Shown: piece by piece, positions 16,770 to 25,140 of the stretch
Layout: each line of letters starts with the position of its first letter
Position numbering within the stretch: the first letter of the stretch is position 1
NCBI GenBank assembly: GCA_035543875.1
Contig: DATKIY010000084.1
Location: forward strand, 1-27,161
Source: DATKIY01 sp035543875
GTDB lineage: Bacteria > Actinomycetota > Actinomycetes > JAHEKZ01
Reading direction: 5' to 3'
DNA length: 27,161 nucleotides
Translations under genes and position numbers: made by a program
Notes under the pieces: model-generated
Database searches by the model: none
Told to the model about the DNA's origin: nothing
The model's input: the letters and a program-made list of their open reading frames with translations, nothing else

Positions 16770-17606
16770 ATGGCCCGTTCGGCAGCGTTCTTCGATCTCG
16801 ACAAGACGATCATCGCTCGGTCGAGTTCATTGGCGTTCAGTCGACCGTTCTACAAGGGCGGTCTGATCAACCGTCGGGCCGTACTGCGCAGCGGCTATGC
16901 ACAGTTCGTGTATCTCATCGGCGGCGCCGACCACGACCAAATGGAACGCATGCGGCAGTACTTGCAGGACATGTGCGCCGGCTGGCCGGTCCAGCAAGTG
17001 CGCGAGATTGTTGCCGAGACCCTGCACGAGTTGATCGACCCGATTGTCTACGACGAGGCCGTTGAGCTGATCGAGAATCACCGCGACGCAGGACGCGACA
17101 TCGTCATCGTCAGCTCGTCCGGCGCGGAGGTAGTCGAGCCCATCGGACTCATGCTTGGAGCCGACTACGTCGTGGCAACTCAGATGGTGGTCGATGACGG
17201 CAAGTACACCGGCGAGATCGCCTACTACGCGTACGGCCCCACCAAGGCTGAGGCGATCCTGGAGCTAGCTGAAACCCGTGGCTATGACCTCACCGAGTCG
17301 TATGCCTACAGCGATTCACAGACTGACATCCCGATGCTGGAAACCGTTGGCCATCCATCCGCAGTTAATCCGGACAAGGAGTTGGCACGGGTCGCTGGCG
17401 AACGTGGTTGGCCCGTCTTGCGCTTCACCACGCCAGTGGCGATGCGACGACGTCTTCCGCGGATGGGTGACTTCCCGCGGGTCAGTGAACTCGATAGGCG
17501 ACAGAAGTGGATCGCAGTCGGGGCTGCCGCGGTCACGGTCACCGCAACCGGCGCTGTCTGGTACGCCGCGCATCGTCGCAACTCGTCTGAGTCAACGACC
17601 GCGTAA
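16770..17606 (+). CDS. HAD-superfamily IB phosphatase (SerB-like, Rv3661-like)
   Basis: A 278-residue haloacid dehalogenase phosphatase. Motif I is FFDLDKT with nucleophile D9 and acid D11; motif II is IVIVSSSG (111-118); motif III lysine is K159; motif IV is SDSQTDIPML with D182 and D186. All catalytic residues are present. A C-terminal membrane helix (about 247-266, WIAVGAAAVTVTATGAVWYAA) follows a basic linker, so the enzyme probably sits on the inner face of the membrane. The substrate is unknown; SerB-like relatives act on phosphoserine or lysophospholipids. ATG 16770 fits family length (about 280 aa); upstream in-frame starts (GTG 16761, ATG 16722) are possible and the ribosome site is poor. 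The gene is convergent with the degenerate Fic gene after 27 bases. Confidence 0.88.
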   Translation: MARSAAFFDLDKTIIARSSSLAFSRPFYKGGLINRRAVLRSGYAQFVYLIGGADHDQMERMRQYLQDMCAGWPVQQVREIVAETLHELIDPIVYDEAVELIENHRDAGRDIVIVSSSGAEVVEPIGLMLGADYVVATQMVVDDGKYTGEIAYYAYGPTKAEAILELAETRGYDLTESYAYSDSQTDIPMLETVGHPSAVNPDKELARVAGERGWPVLRFTTPVAMRRRLPRMGDFPRVSELDRRQKWIAVGAAAVTVTATGAVWYAAHRRNSSESTTA

Positions 17607-17633
17607 CGAGTTACGTTCCGCAGCAGTCCTGCA

Positions 17634-18386
17634 TCATGCAGTTGCGGAAGAACACAGGGTTCGTGCGATCGTCGCGCCCTGTTGAACCGACGCAGCAATG
17701 TGAACCAGCCAACCGGCCACACCTTCGGGGGCTCCGGATCGATACCCGCTAAGTGCCGCCTCGTAGCGCTCCAGACCGAGTAGAAGCAAGCCCTCTTCTG
17801 GGACGGTCAAGGCGTCGGGGTCGACACCACGCGACACCAGTACGAGACGAGACGCCGCTCGGGCGATCAACCCGTTGCCCCACTCAAACGGCGCGACGTC
17901 GAGCAGCTCGCCCTGTACGACAGCTGCCACGACTACGCCTGACGCCTGCGACGACGTCACCGTGTCGGCAAGCCCGGACAGCCTCGCGGTCACCCCGGGA
18001 CCCACTCGTGGCCTTCCCAACGAATCAGGCGCAACGACGTCAGCCGCAGCCAAGGTATGAAGCCTGGCGAGCGCCTGAAGCGGGGCCTGGCGCCAAGTGT
18101 CAGACAGCGACCTGATCTCGCCCGATATTCGAAGCGACCCGGCAGCTAACCGGCCAGACTCGTCGTCACCAAATGGCGGGTCGAACGCCGCGACGTCGAC
18201 GGGGTCGGCACCTTCCAGCTGCGCCGACGCCCAAGCTGACCGTCGTCGCGAAGCCGCTCGAACCTCGCCTCGAGAACGTCGAAGCGCGGGTTCGCGAAGC
18301 AACCCGTCAATTGCCGCACGTGCCGAGTCGGCCGCCTCGAAGACTCCAGGTAGTTCGCCAAGCGAGGCCAACACATCCGTCGTCAC
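17634..18386 (-). CDS. Degenerate Fic-fold protein (Rv3662c-like position)
   Basis: About 250 residues, with three blocks in the same order as a Fic AMP-transferase. SAQLEG (54-59) fits the inhibitory-helix motif (S/T)xxxE(G/N). LARLHTLAAA...LGRPR (106-127) resembles the core helix. APFEWGNGLIAR (165-176) lines up with HPFx(D/E)GNGRxxR. The catalytic His is Ala, the acidic residue is Trp and the key Arg is Leu, while PF, GNG and the last Arg remain, so AMP transfer is unlikely. A similar protein next to acs is, as I remember, conserved in actinobacteria and sometimes labelled oxidoreductase; I see no nucleotide-fold motif supporting that. The start is uncertain: GTG 18386 is chosen by length, and the frame extends to 18581 over acs. 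Divergent from acs. Confidence 0.75.
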   Translation of the reverse strand: MTTDVLASLGELPGVFEAADSARAAIDGLLREPALRRSRGEVRAASRRRSAWASAQLEGADPVDVAAFDPPFGDDESGRLAAGSLRISGEIRSLSDTWRQAPLQALARLHTLAAADVVAPDSLGRPRVGPGVTARLSGLADTVTSSQASGVVVAAVVQGELLDVAPFEWGNGLIARAASRLVLVSRGVDPDALTVPEEGLLLLGLERYEAALSGYRSGAPEGVAGWLVHIAASVQQGATIARTLCSSATA

Positions 18387-18478
18387 AGGTGCATCGTGCC
18401 AGCACTCCCCTTTTCGGCCCCCTGCCGGATAGGTTCGAGACATCTCCGACCAATCACGCGACGCTAGGAGCGATCTCA
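18387..18478. promoter_or_regulatory. Divergent region between the Fic-like gene and acs
   Basis: These 92 bases carry the acs ribosome site (AGGAG, eight bases before GTG 18479) and must include promoters for both genes. I see no consensus -35/-10 pair and no clear operator. Confidence 0.4.
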
Positions 18479-20455
18479 GTGAGCACCGCAAACCACGACG
18501 AAAGCCTGTCGAACCTGCTCCGAGAGGAACGTCGCTTCCCTCCCTCCAGTGAGTTCGCCGCGCAAGCGAACGCGCAGGCATCGCTGTACGAGGCGGCTGC
18601 TAGCGATCGCACGAGCTTTTGGGACGAGCAGGCTCGACGACTCGAATGGACCAAGCCCTGGAAGCAAACGGTCGACTGGTCGGACGCGCCATTTGCGAAG
18701 TGGTTCGACGGCGGCGAGCTGAACGTCGCGGTCAACTGCGTCGACCGACACGTAGCCGCGGGTCATGGTGACCGCGTTGCCATCCACTTCGAGGGTGAGC
18801 CTGGTGACACCCGCACCATCACATACTCCGACTTGCAGTCCGAGGTAAACAAGGCAGCCCATGCGCTCACCGAACTTGGCGTTCAGGCTGGCGACCGGGT
18901 GGCGATCTATCTGCCGATGATTCCCGAAGCTGCCATTTCGATGCTCGCTTGTGCACGCATCGGAGCGCCGCATTCGGTCGTCTTTGGCGGCTTCTCCGCA
19001 GAGGCACTGCGCAGTCGGATCGACGACGCGCAGGCAACGCTGGTCATCACATCCGATGGTGGCTACCGTCGAGGCAAACCAATGGCACTGAAGCCAGCTG
19101 TCGACGAAGCTGTCGCACAAACTCCGACGGTTGCCAAAGTCCTGGTGGTTCGTCGCACGGGACAAGACGTTGAGTGGAACGACCGCGATGTCTGGTGGCA
19201 CGACATCGTTGACAAGCAGTCAGCAGAACACGACGCAAGAAGTTTTGACGCCGAGCATCCCTTATTCATTCTTTACACCTCAGGCACCACGGGAAAACCA
19301 AAAGGCATCCTGCACACAACTGGCGGATACCTGACGCAGGTTGCATACACGCACTACAACGTCTTCGACCTCAAACCCGAGTCAGACATCTTCTGGTGCA
19401 CCGCGGACGTTGGTTGGGTGACCGGTCACTCGTACATCGTTTACGGACCTATGGCTAACGCCGCCACCCAGGTCATGTACGAAGGAACGCCAGACACCCC
19501 GCACCAAGGTCGTTGGTGGGAGATCGTGCAGAAGTACGGCGTCACTTTGCTCTATACCGCTCCGACTGCCATCCGAACATTCATGAAGTGGGGAGACGAC
19601 ATCCCCGCGCAGTTCGACCTGACTTCGCTTCGGCTGCTCGGATCAGTTGGTGAGCCCATCAACCCTGAGGCCTGGGTTTGGTACCGAGAACACATCGGCG
19701 GAAGTCGGACGCCTGTCGTCGACACGTGGTGGCAAACCGAGACCGGCGGCATCATGATCAGCCCACTACCTGGCGTCACGGCGAGCAAGCCAGGCTCTGC
19801 GATGCGCCCGCTTCCTGGAATCAGTGCAGACGTCGTCGACGACCAGGCGCAGTCGGTCCCTGACGGTTCCGGTGGGTATCTCGTTCTCACCGAACCATGG
19901 CCGGGAATGTTGCGCGGGATTTGGGGAGACCCCGATCGTTTCAAGGAAACCTACTGGTCTCGTTATGCAGGCATCTACTTCGCTGGCGACGGCGCGAAGA
20001 AAGACGAAGACGGGGACCTATGGCTGCTGGGTCGCGTCGACGACGTCATGAACGTGTCGGGCCACCGCATCTCGACCACTGAGGTCGAGTCTGCGCTGGT
20101 ATCGCATCCAGCCGTCGCCGAAGCAGCCGTCGTTGGCGCCACTGACGCCACAACAGGGCAGGGCATCGTCGCCTTCGTCATTCCTCGGTCGGGAGCTGCT
20201 GACACCGAAGACGGAAAGGCCTTCGTGCAAGCCCTACGCAACCACGTCTCGCATGAGATCGGGCCAATCGCCAAACCGCGCCAGATCCTTGTGGTCCCTG
20301 AGCTCCCCAAAACTCGTTCAGGAAAAATCATGCGACGCCTGTTGCGCGATGTCGCAGACCATAGAGACATGGGCGACGTGACAACACTTGCCGACCCCTC
20401 GGTTATGCGTCAGATCGCTCAGGGGATCGATAGCGGTGGGGCAGGAGATGAGTAG
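18479..20455 (+). CDS. acs: Acetyl-coenzyme A synthetase (AMP-forming)
   Basis: Converts acetate, ATP and CoA to acetyl-CoA, AMP and pyrophosphate in the cytoplasm. Length 658 aa is normal. Acyl-adenylate motifs are all present: YTSGTTGKPKG (266-276) binds ATP phosphates; TWWQTETGG is motif A5; GDGAKKDEDGDLWLLGRVDD carries the hinge; and KTRSGKIMRRLLRDV near the end holds catalytic K616, the residue acetylated for control in many bacteria. GTG 18479 was chosen because AGGAG lies eight bases upstream and the protein then begins STANHDESL; the longer open frame back to 18173 overlaps the Fic-like gene and is rejected. The pyrophosphate product links to hppA in this window. Confidence 0.97.
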   Translation: MSTANHDESLSNLLREERRFPPSSEFAAQANAQASLYEAAASDRTSFWDEQARRLEWTKPWKQTVDWSDAPFAKWFDGGELNVAVNCVDRHVAAGHGDRVAIHFEGEPGDTRTITYSDLQSEVNKAAHALTELGVQAGDRVAIYLPMIPEAAISMLACARIGAPHSVVFGGFSAEALRSRIDDAQATLVITSDGGYRRGKPMALKPAVDEAVAQTPTVAKVLVVRRTGQDVEWNDRDVWWHDIVDKQSAEHDARSFDAEHPLFILYTSGTTGKPKGILHTTGGYLTQVAYTHYNVFDLKPESDIFWCTADVGWVTGHSYIVYGPMANAATQVMYEGTPDTPHQGRWWEIVQKYGVTLLYTAPTAIRTFMKWGDDIPAQFDLTSLRLLGSVGEPINPEAWVWYREHIGGSRTPVVDTWWQTETGGIMISPLPGVTASKPGSAMRPLPGISADVVDDQAQSVPDGSGGYLVLTEPWPGMLRGIWGDPDRFKETYWSRYAGIYFAGDGAKKDEDGDLWLLGRVDDVMNVSGHRISTTEVESALVSHPAVAEAAVVGATDATTGQGIVAFVIPRSGAADTEDGKAFVQALRNHVSHEIGPIAKPRQILVVPELPKTRSGKIMRRLLRDVADHRDMGDVTTLADPSVMRQIAQGIDSGGAGDE

Positions 20456-20457
20456 CG

Positions 20458-20485
20458 CAGCGTGGGCGCGTCCCAGCTAACGCTG
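20458..20485. terminator. Possible bidirectional terminator between acs and the cyclase gene
   Basis: CAGCGT (20458-20463) pairs with ACGCTG (20480-20485), and an inner GGG (20465-20467) pairs with CCC (20472-20474), leaving small bulges. It lies between the convergent acs and cyclase genes and covers the cyclase stop codon. No T-run is present, so confidence is low. Confidence 0.3.
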
Positions 20486-23400
20486 AACGCAGGCAAGGGC
20501 CTTCTCGTCTGCGCCGAGGTAGACCTGTGTGCCCAAACCGATCGACCCGACCGCACGATCACATGCCCGATCCTGATTGAGAATGTCCCAAATCCGGATC
20601 GTGCCGTCCTCCCCACTAGTCGCAAACCGCATTCCGGGAAGAGCGACCGCCCCCCACACCGACCCTTCGTGCCCAGGGAGTGGATCGCCGAGGGAAGCCG
20701 ACGTCGCGATGTCCCAGAGCCGCACAGACCCATCGCCGCGGCTAGTGGTCGCAATCGTCGCACCGTCGGAAAGGAATGCCACGTCTAGCGCGCCACCCGG
20801 CTGAGGGGTGAGCGACCCGGTTATCGATCGAGACGGCACATCCCACAACTGCACCACCTCGTCGTCGGTCGCCACTGCCAGCGTCGACCCATCCATCGAC
20901 CACGCGAGACTCCACACGAACGCTTTTTCGCCAGCGGCCAGCGGCTGACCAACCGGATGACCGTCGCTGAGGTCCCACAGATGCACGGACCCGCCTTCTT
21001 CCGCGGCGGCCAGGATGTTGTCCGAGGAGACGGCCATAGCGGTGACTGCGTGTGCGAGCGGACCAAGCTCAGCTTCGAGGGTCTGTCCACTCCAGATCCA
21101 CACCGTCCCTGTTCCGCCAGCGGCAAGCAGCCGTCCATCAGCGAACAGGACGGCCGCGACCTCCGTGCCAACGTTTGCTGGAGACGGCAGCTGGTCGCCT
21201 GTCGCGGCGTCGATAATCTTTACGCCACCATCGACGCCACCCGACACCACCCGTGAGCCGTCCGCCGAGAAGGCGAGGCTGGACACCCGTCCCGCGTGGA
21301 GCTGAATCGGCCCCAGCTCACGCTGCCCAGTCTGGACAGAGAAGATGCGCACGTTGCCCTTGCCGTCGCCCGTCGCGATCCGCGTTCCGTCGGGGCTCGC
21401 GGCTAAGGCGAAGGTACCTGCGGGCTGACCGGGAACCACGAGAGCGGTGGGGTCCCCAGCCCGAGACCAGACCTGCATCCGCTGATCGTTGCCAAGGGTG
21501 GCGAGTGTGTCGCCACCGCGGGCGGCGTCAACAACCTGAGCAGTTCGAGCTGCGAAGGTGACCGGTCTGGTCGAACCTTTGGCTGGCGACACCAAGAGTC
21601 GGCCGTTCTCGTCGCCAGCCAGGACGTCACCCGTAGCATCTATCAGCACTCCTTGGACATTGTCGGCCGCCTTCTTGAAGGGTTCGGCGAGCTCCTTGCC
21701 GGTCGCGGTGTCCCACACGCGGATGCGACCGTCGGCGCTTGCTGTGGCGAATCGCGATCCGCTCGAATCGAACTCGATCTCCCACACGTCGCTCTCATGT
21801 GCGTTGAAGGTAGGGATCACGATTCGGCGGTTGGGCAGGCTCCATCCAGTGACTTCACCGGCACCGTTTCCGACCAAAAGCAGCTGGCCGTCCGGGCTAA
21901 ACGCCACGGTGAGGGCGTCGGGGTCCAAGTTGGCGATCGGCGGTCCGAGTTTGCGCCGAGTGTCGAGGTCCCAGAGTTGGACCGTGCCGTCCTCGGAGGC
22001 CGATGCCACGGTCCGACCGTTCGGGGAGACGGCGACGCTCCAGACGTACTGGCCCGTCTGTCCAAGAATGGTGGGTGGTGGCACGTCAGTGGGGTCGGCG
22101 AGGTCCCAGACCCGAATAGTCGTGTCGTCGCCACCGGACACCAACTGCTGACCGTCCGGTGTGAAGTCCATCTCCTCGATCGCCAGCGTGTGGCCGGGGA
22201 CGCCGCGGTCCAGGCTTTGGCCGGTAGCGCTCCACGTAGAAATGGATCCATCTCGGTTTCCTGTCACGATCAGCTCCCCATCGGGGCTGATCGCGATCGA
22301 TGACGCATCGCCGACCGACACCGCCGGCCCGGAGGGCACGAACCTCGCGTCAGCCAGCACCTGGCTGGCATCAACCAAGGCAGACCGGGCGGCTACTGAT
22401 CCAGCATCGCCTCGCGCCATCGCTTCGAGGGCCAGACCGGTTGCCGCCCGCGCATCGGAGTCTGCAAGGACTGTCGCCTGGTTGGCCAGTGCCTGGCCGT
22501 AGCGTGATCGGGCTTCAGCCAGAGCCGAGAACGCGACAATCGATGCCGCAACTGCCGCCACGGTCAGGATGGCGAGGATCGAAACGGACACACGCCGGAG
22601 TCGTCGGGACCGTTTTGCCGCCTCCACCGCTTGAGCCTTCGCCGCCAGCGAAGCTTCCTCGCTGGCGGCCAGGTACTCCTCCTCGAGCGGCCCGATTGCG
22701 TCGGTATGCCCTTCGGCCCATTCGAGTGCCGCCTGCAGCGGCGTCCCACGGCTCAGGAGATCCACGTCACGACCCGCCGCGACCCATTCAGCTGCCGCGT
22801 TACCGACCCGTTGCCGCATGCGGAGGTCGTCACGACCCGCCTCGATCCAGCCGCGTAGCCGGGGCCAGCTGTGCAGCAGCGCCTCGTGCGCGATCTCTAG
22901 CGAGTCGCGATCAACCGTCAGTAGCCGAACGTCGATCATGTTGGCGGCTACCCGCCGACTGACCTCGACCTCGCGGTCGTGATCCAGATCGCGCATAGGG
23001 AGGCGACGACGGGTATCGGCCGTTCCTTCTCCAGGCGTGACTAGCCGCAGCATGAGTCGGTGACAAGCGTCCTGCTCGGCCTCGTCGAATGACGTTTCGA
23101 AAAGCGAGTCTGCAGTCTGCGCGATGGACCCCGCGACGCCGCCAGCCTCGCGATACCCGGCGAGGGTGAGCGTGCTCCCGTCTCGTCGCCGCCAGGTCTC
23201 CGCCATCGCATGCGAAACCAACGGAAGCCCGGCTGGCTCGCTCCCTCCATCTTCGAGCACTGCGTCGACCAGACCATCTTCAAGACGCAGCCCGGCGGTT
23301 GCCGCGGGTTGTTCAATCGCTTTGCGCAGATCGGCGTGGCCCATCGGACCTACGAGGACCTGGTTGGCGGGTACGCGTCCGGAAAGCCAGGGGATCGTCG

Positions 23401-24562
23401 CGCATGCGCCGTAGAAGTCTGCTCTCAGAGACATCACCGCGCGCACTCGACTGTCGACGGGATCCAAAACAGCGGCGAGAATGCTGATGAAGCTCTCCTG
23501 CTCACGTCGTTGGTTGAGCGTGAAGAGCTCCTCGAACTGATCGATAACCATCAGCAGCGCGCCGTCGTTGCCGCAGATGGCGTCCGTCAACCGTCGCGCA
23601 TCCTCCACTCGGAGTGAAGGGGAGGACCCAATATTATCGACTGCTTGCGGGGCGACGTCGTGGGCAATGCGTCGGAGTTGATACGACAGTTCCGAGATTG
23701 GGTCAGCTCGCGGCGTAAAAAGCGCGACAGACCAGTGCTCGCTCTTTGGCAGGGCGTTGGCGCTGATTGCTGGGATGAGCCCGGCGCGAACCACCGACGA
23801 CTTGCCGCTGCCCGACGGGCCAACAACAAACAGAACCCGGTCGCGATCCAACCGGTCAACGAGGTCGGCAACGAGTTTTTCGCGTCCGAAGAAGTTGTCA
23901 GCATGTTCAGGCTGGAAAGCTGTCAGCCCACGGTACGGGCACACCGGGGCGCCGGAGGTCATGGTGCGCTGACCCCGCGGGCCGAGCGCTCGCTGGAACT
24001 CGACGTCGTCGTCAGGATCCCAGCCCTCCCGCGTGAGCCGGTTCACTCGGATGGGATCTGCGAAACCCTTGAGACGAACCGAGCCGCGGTCGACCCGCGT
24101 GATGCCCTCAACGTGCCCCGCCAAGTGCACGATCTCCTGGCTAGCCAGGATCTCGCCGGGGCCTGCAATGGCACAGAGTCTGGCCGCTAGGTTCAGCGCT
24201 GCACCGCGGTAGCCATCGTCGACCTCAACCGCTTCGCCCGCGTCCAGCCCGATGCCAACTGGAAGAGCAAGCGATGGATCGGTGATCGTCGCTTCGACGA
24301 ACGCGTCCTGCAGGTCGGTTGCGGCGCGGATTGCTTGCCTGGCGGACGTAAACACGGCGAGCACTTCATCTCCGCGGAACTCAAGACCGGTTCCGCCCCC
24401 CGCCTCAAGTGTCGAGGTCGCGATCGATGCAAATGCAGTCGCCAGCGCGGCTGCCTGCTCGTCGCCATGTTCCTGGGTAAACGTCGTGTAGCCACGCACA
24501 TCGGCGATGAGGAAGGTCCGAAGTGCCGGCGGGCCGACGTTGGCCGTCGAGGGACGAGTCAG
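20477..24562 (-). CDS. Giant receptor: class III nucleotide cyclase, STAND NTPase, one membrane helix, 14-blade WD40
   Basis: About 1361 residues. 1-190: class III cyclase with metal-binding D21 (LIADVRGYTTF) and D65 (FRGDEVL) and transition-state N124/R128 (LNLAARL). The purine-specifying positions hold E61 (usually Lys in adenylyl, Glu in guanylyl cyclases) and G117 (usually Asp/Thr or Cys), so cAMP versus cGMP is unclear. About 215-610: STAND NTPase (CPYRGLTAF, Walker A GPSGSGKSS 248-256, Walker B LLMVIDQFEELF near 335-345). 658-682: single membrane helix. About 745-1345: fourteen WD-type blades, enough for two seven-blade propellers. The first ATG/GTG in frame is GTG 24499, but starting there would remove D21. 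CTG 24562 is the only plausible upstream start before the stop at 24574, with GAGG seven bases before it. Preceded by the lipoprotein gene, nine bases away. Confidence 0.87.
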   Translation of the reverse strand: MTRPSTANVGPPALRTFLIADVRGYTTFTQEHGDEQAAALATAFASIATSTLEAGGGTGLEFRGDEVLAVFTSARQAIRAATDLQDAFVEATITDPSLALPVGIGLDAGEAVEVDDGYRGAALNLAARLCAIAGPGEILASQEIVHLAGHVEGITRVDRGSVRLKGFADPIRVNRLTREGWDPDDDVEFQRALGPRGQRTMTSGAPVCPYRGLTAFQPEHADNFFGREKLVADLVDRLDRDRVLFVVGPSGSGKSSVVRAGLIPAISANALPKSEHWSVALFTPRADPISELSYQLRRIAHDVAPQAVDNIGSSPSLRVEDARRLTDAICGNDGALLMVIDQFEELFTLNQRREQESFISILAAVLDPVDSRVRAVMSLRADFYGACATIPWLSGRVPANQVLVGPMGHADLRKAIEQPAATAGLRLEDGLVDAVLEDGGSEPAGLPLVSHAMAETWRRRDGSTLTLAGYREAGGVAGSIAQTADSLFETSFDEAEQDACHRLMLRLVTPGEGTADTRRRLPMRDLDHDREVEVSRRVAANMIDVRLLTVDRDSLEIAHEALLHSWPRLRGWIEAGRDDLRMRQRVGNAAAEWVAAGRDVDLLSRGTPLQAALEWAEGHTDAIGPLEEEYLAASEEASLAAKAQAVEAAKRSRRLRRVSVSILAILTVAAVAASIVAFSALAEARSRYGQALANQATVLADSDARAATGLALEAMARGDAGSVAARSALVDASQVLADARFVPSGPAVSVGDASSIAISPDGELIVTGNRDGSISTWSATGQSLDRGVPGHTLAIEEMDFTPDGQQLVSGGDDTTIRVWDLADPTDVPPPTILGQTGQYVWSVAVSPNGRTVASASEDGTVQLWDLDTRRKLGPPIANLDPDALTVAFSPDGQLLLVGNGAGEVTGWSLPNRRIVIPTFNAHESDVWEIEFDSSGSRFATASADGRIRVWDTATGKELAEPFKKAADNVQGVLIDATGDVLAGDENGRLLVSPAKGSTRPVTFAARTAQVVDAARGGDTLATLGNDQRMQVWSRAGDPTALVVPGQPAGTFALAASPDGTRIATGDGKGNVRIFSVQTGQRELGPIQLHAGRVSSLAFSADGSRVVSGGVDGGVKIIDAATGDQLPSPANVGTEVAAVLFADGRLLAAGGTGTVWIWSGQTLEAELGPLAHAVTAMAVSSDNILAAAEEGGSVHLWDLSDGHPVGQPLAAGEKAFVWSLAWSMDGSTLAVATDDEVVQLWDVPSRSITGSLTPQPGGALDVAFLSDGATIATTSRGDGSVRLWDIATSASLGDPLPGHEGSVWGAVALPGMRFATSGEDGTIRIWDILNQDRACDRAVGSIGLGTQVYLGADEKALACVQR

Positions 24563-24571
24563 GTGCCCGCC

Positions 24572-25054
24572 TCACCGCCGGAGGAGATCGGATACGTCAA
24601 GACAATCCACGATCGACGCATCGATCACCACGTGGTTGCGGTCGCCGGCGGTGACACACAAAGTCGTGGAAGCACCGCGGTTGTCGACGGACACGGCTGA
24701 CCCCGTCACATAGGTGGGAACTTCGGCGGTCGGGACCCACTCCCCCTGCGACACACCCCGAGCTTCGGCGTCGCTGCTCACCTGGTCGGCGTCGTATTTG
24801 TCCCAGTACACGTGGATGTGGTTCTTCGACACGTCGGGAAGGAAATTCGGCTCCCACGTGAGGGCGATCTCGTCACCCTCACGAGCGGCGTCGAGGATCT
24901 TGATGGCGCAGCCGTCGACGGGGCACGCGTTGGAGGCGACAGTCGGCGTGTCTGGGACTGCCACCTCGGAGGGCTCGTCGCTCCCACAGGCCGCCAAGGA
25001 TAGGGCCGAGACACAAGCGGCCACGACAATCCACGGAAGGCTGTTCTTCGCCAC
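24572..25054 (-). CDS. Secreted lipoprotein, probable partner of the cyclase receptor
   Basis: A 160-residue protein with a lipoprotein signal: basic start (MAK), hydrophobic stretch and lipobox LAAC with lipid-bearing C23. The mature part has a short acidic/Pro linker, a small Cys pair (CPVDGC near 44-49) and a domain rich in aromatic and Asp residues (NHIHVYWDKYDADQVSSDA, then STTLCVTAGDRNHVVIDAS). I believe similar domains occur next to or within STAND-WD40 proteins, but could not check. GTG 25054 has GAGGAG six bases upstream. The stop is nine bases before the cyclase CTG, so the pair is almost certainly co-transcribed and perhaps co-translated. Function unknown; it may present or bind the signal read by the receptor's outer domain. 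Confidence 0.85.
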   Translation of the reverse strand: MAKNSLPWIVVAACVSALSLAACGSDEPSEVAVPDTPTVASNACPVDGCAIKILDAAREGDEIALTWEPNFLPDVSKNHIHVYWDKYDADQVSSDAEARGVSQGEWVPTAEVPTYVTGSAVSVDNRGASTTLCVTAGDRNHVVIDASIVDCLDVSDLLRR

Positions 25055-25077
25055 AAGGTGCTCCTCGGTTGCCTGCG

Positions 25078-25133
25078 GATCAACCTAGACGCCCTCCGGC
25101 GACGGAGGCAACCAATCACGCTACAGGTTGATC
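25078..25133. repeat. Nested inverted repeat upstream of the lipoprotein gene
   Basis: Outer arms GATCAACCT (25078-25086) and AGGTTGATC (25125-25133) are perfectly complementary. Inside them CCTCCG (25093-25098) and CGGAGG (25103-25108) form a second stem with loop GCGA on the forward strand. It lies between the antiporter stop and the lipoprotein start, both on the reverse strand. It could be a terminator without T-run, a structured leader or a protein-binding site. Confidence 0.6.
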
Positions 25134-25140
25134 GTTCGGC

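Noticed and set aside
17602..17615. CGTAACGAGTTACG palindrome as a terminator between the convergent HAD and Fic-like genes
   Set aside because: At most a five-base stem, with no T-run; too weak to call, though its position is suggestive.
18173..18478. Extension of acs to an upstream ATG
   Set aside because: It overlaps the divergent Fic-like gene, adds Arg/Pro-rich sequence, and GTG 18479 has a good ribosome site and normal Acs length.
20477..24562. The cyclase-STAND-WD40 gene as an anti-phage STAND (Avs-type) defence gene
   Set aside because: It has a cyclase N-terminus, membrane helix and WD40 sensor rather than a nuclease or other killing effector, and sits in a conserved housekeeping region with no neighbouring defence genes. 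Not excluded, but unsupported.
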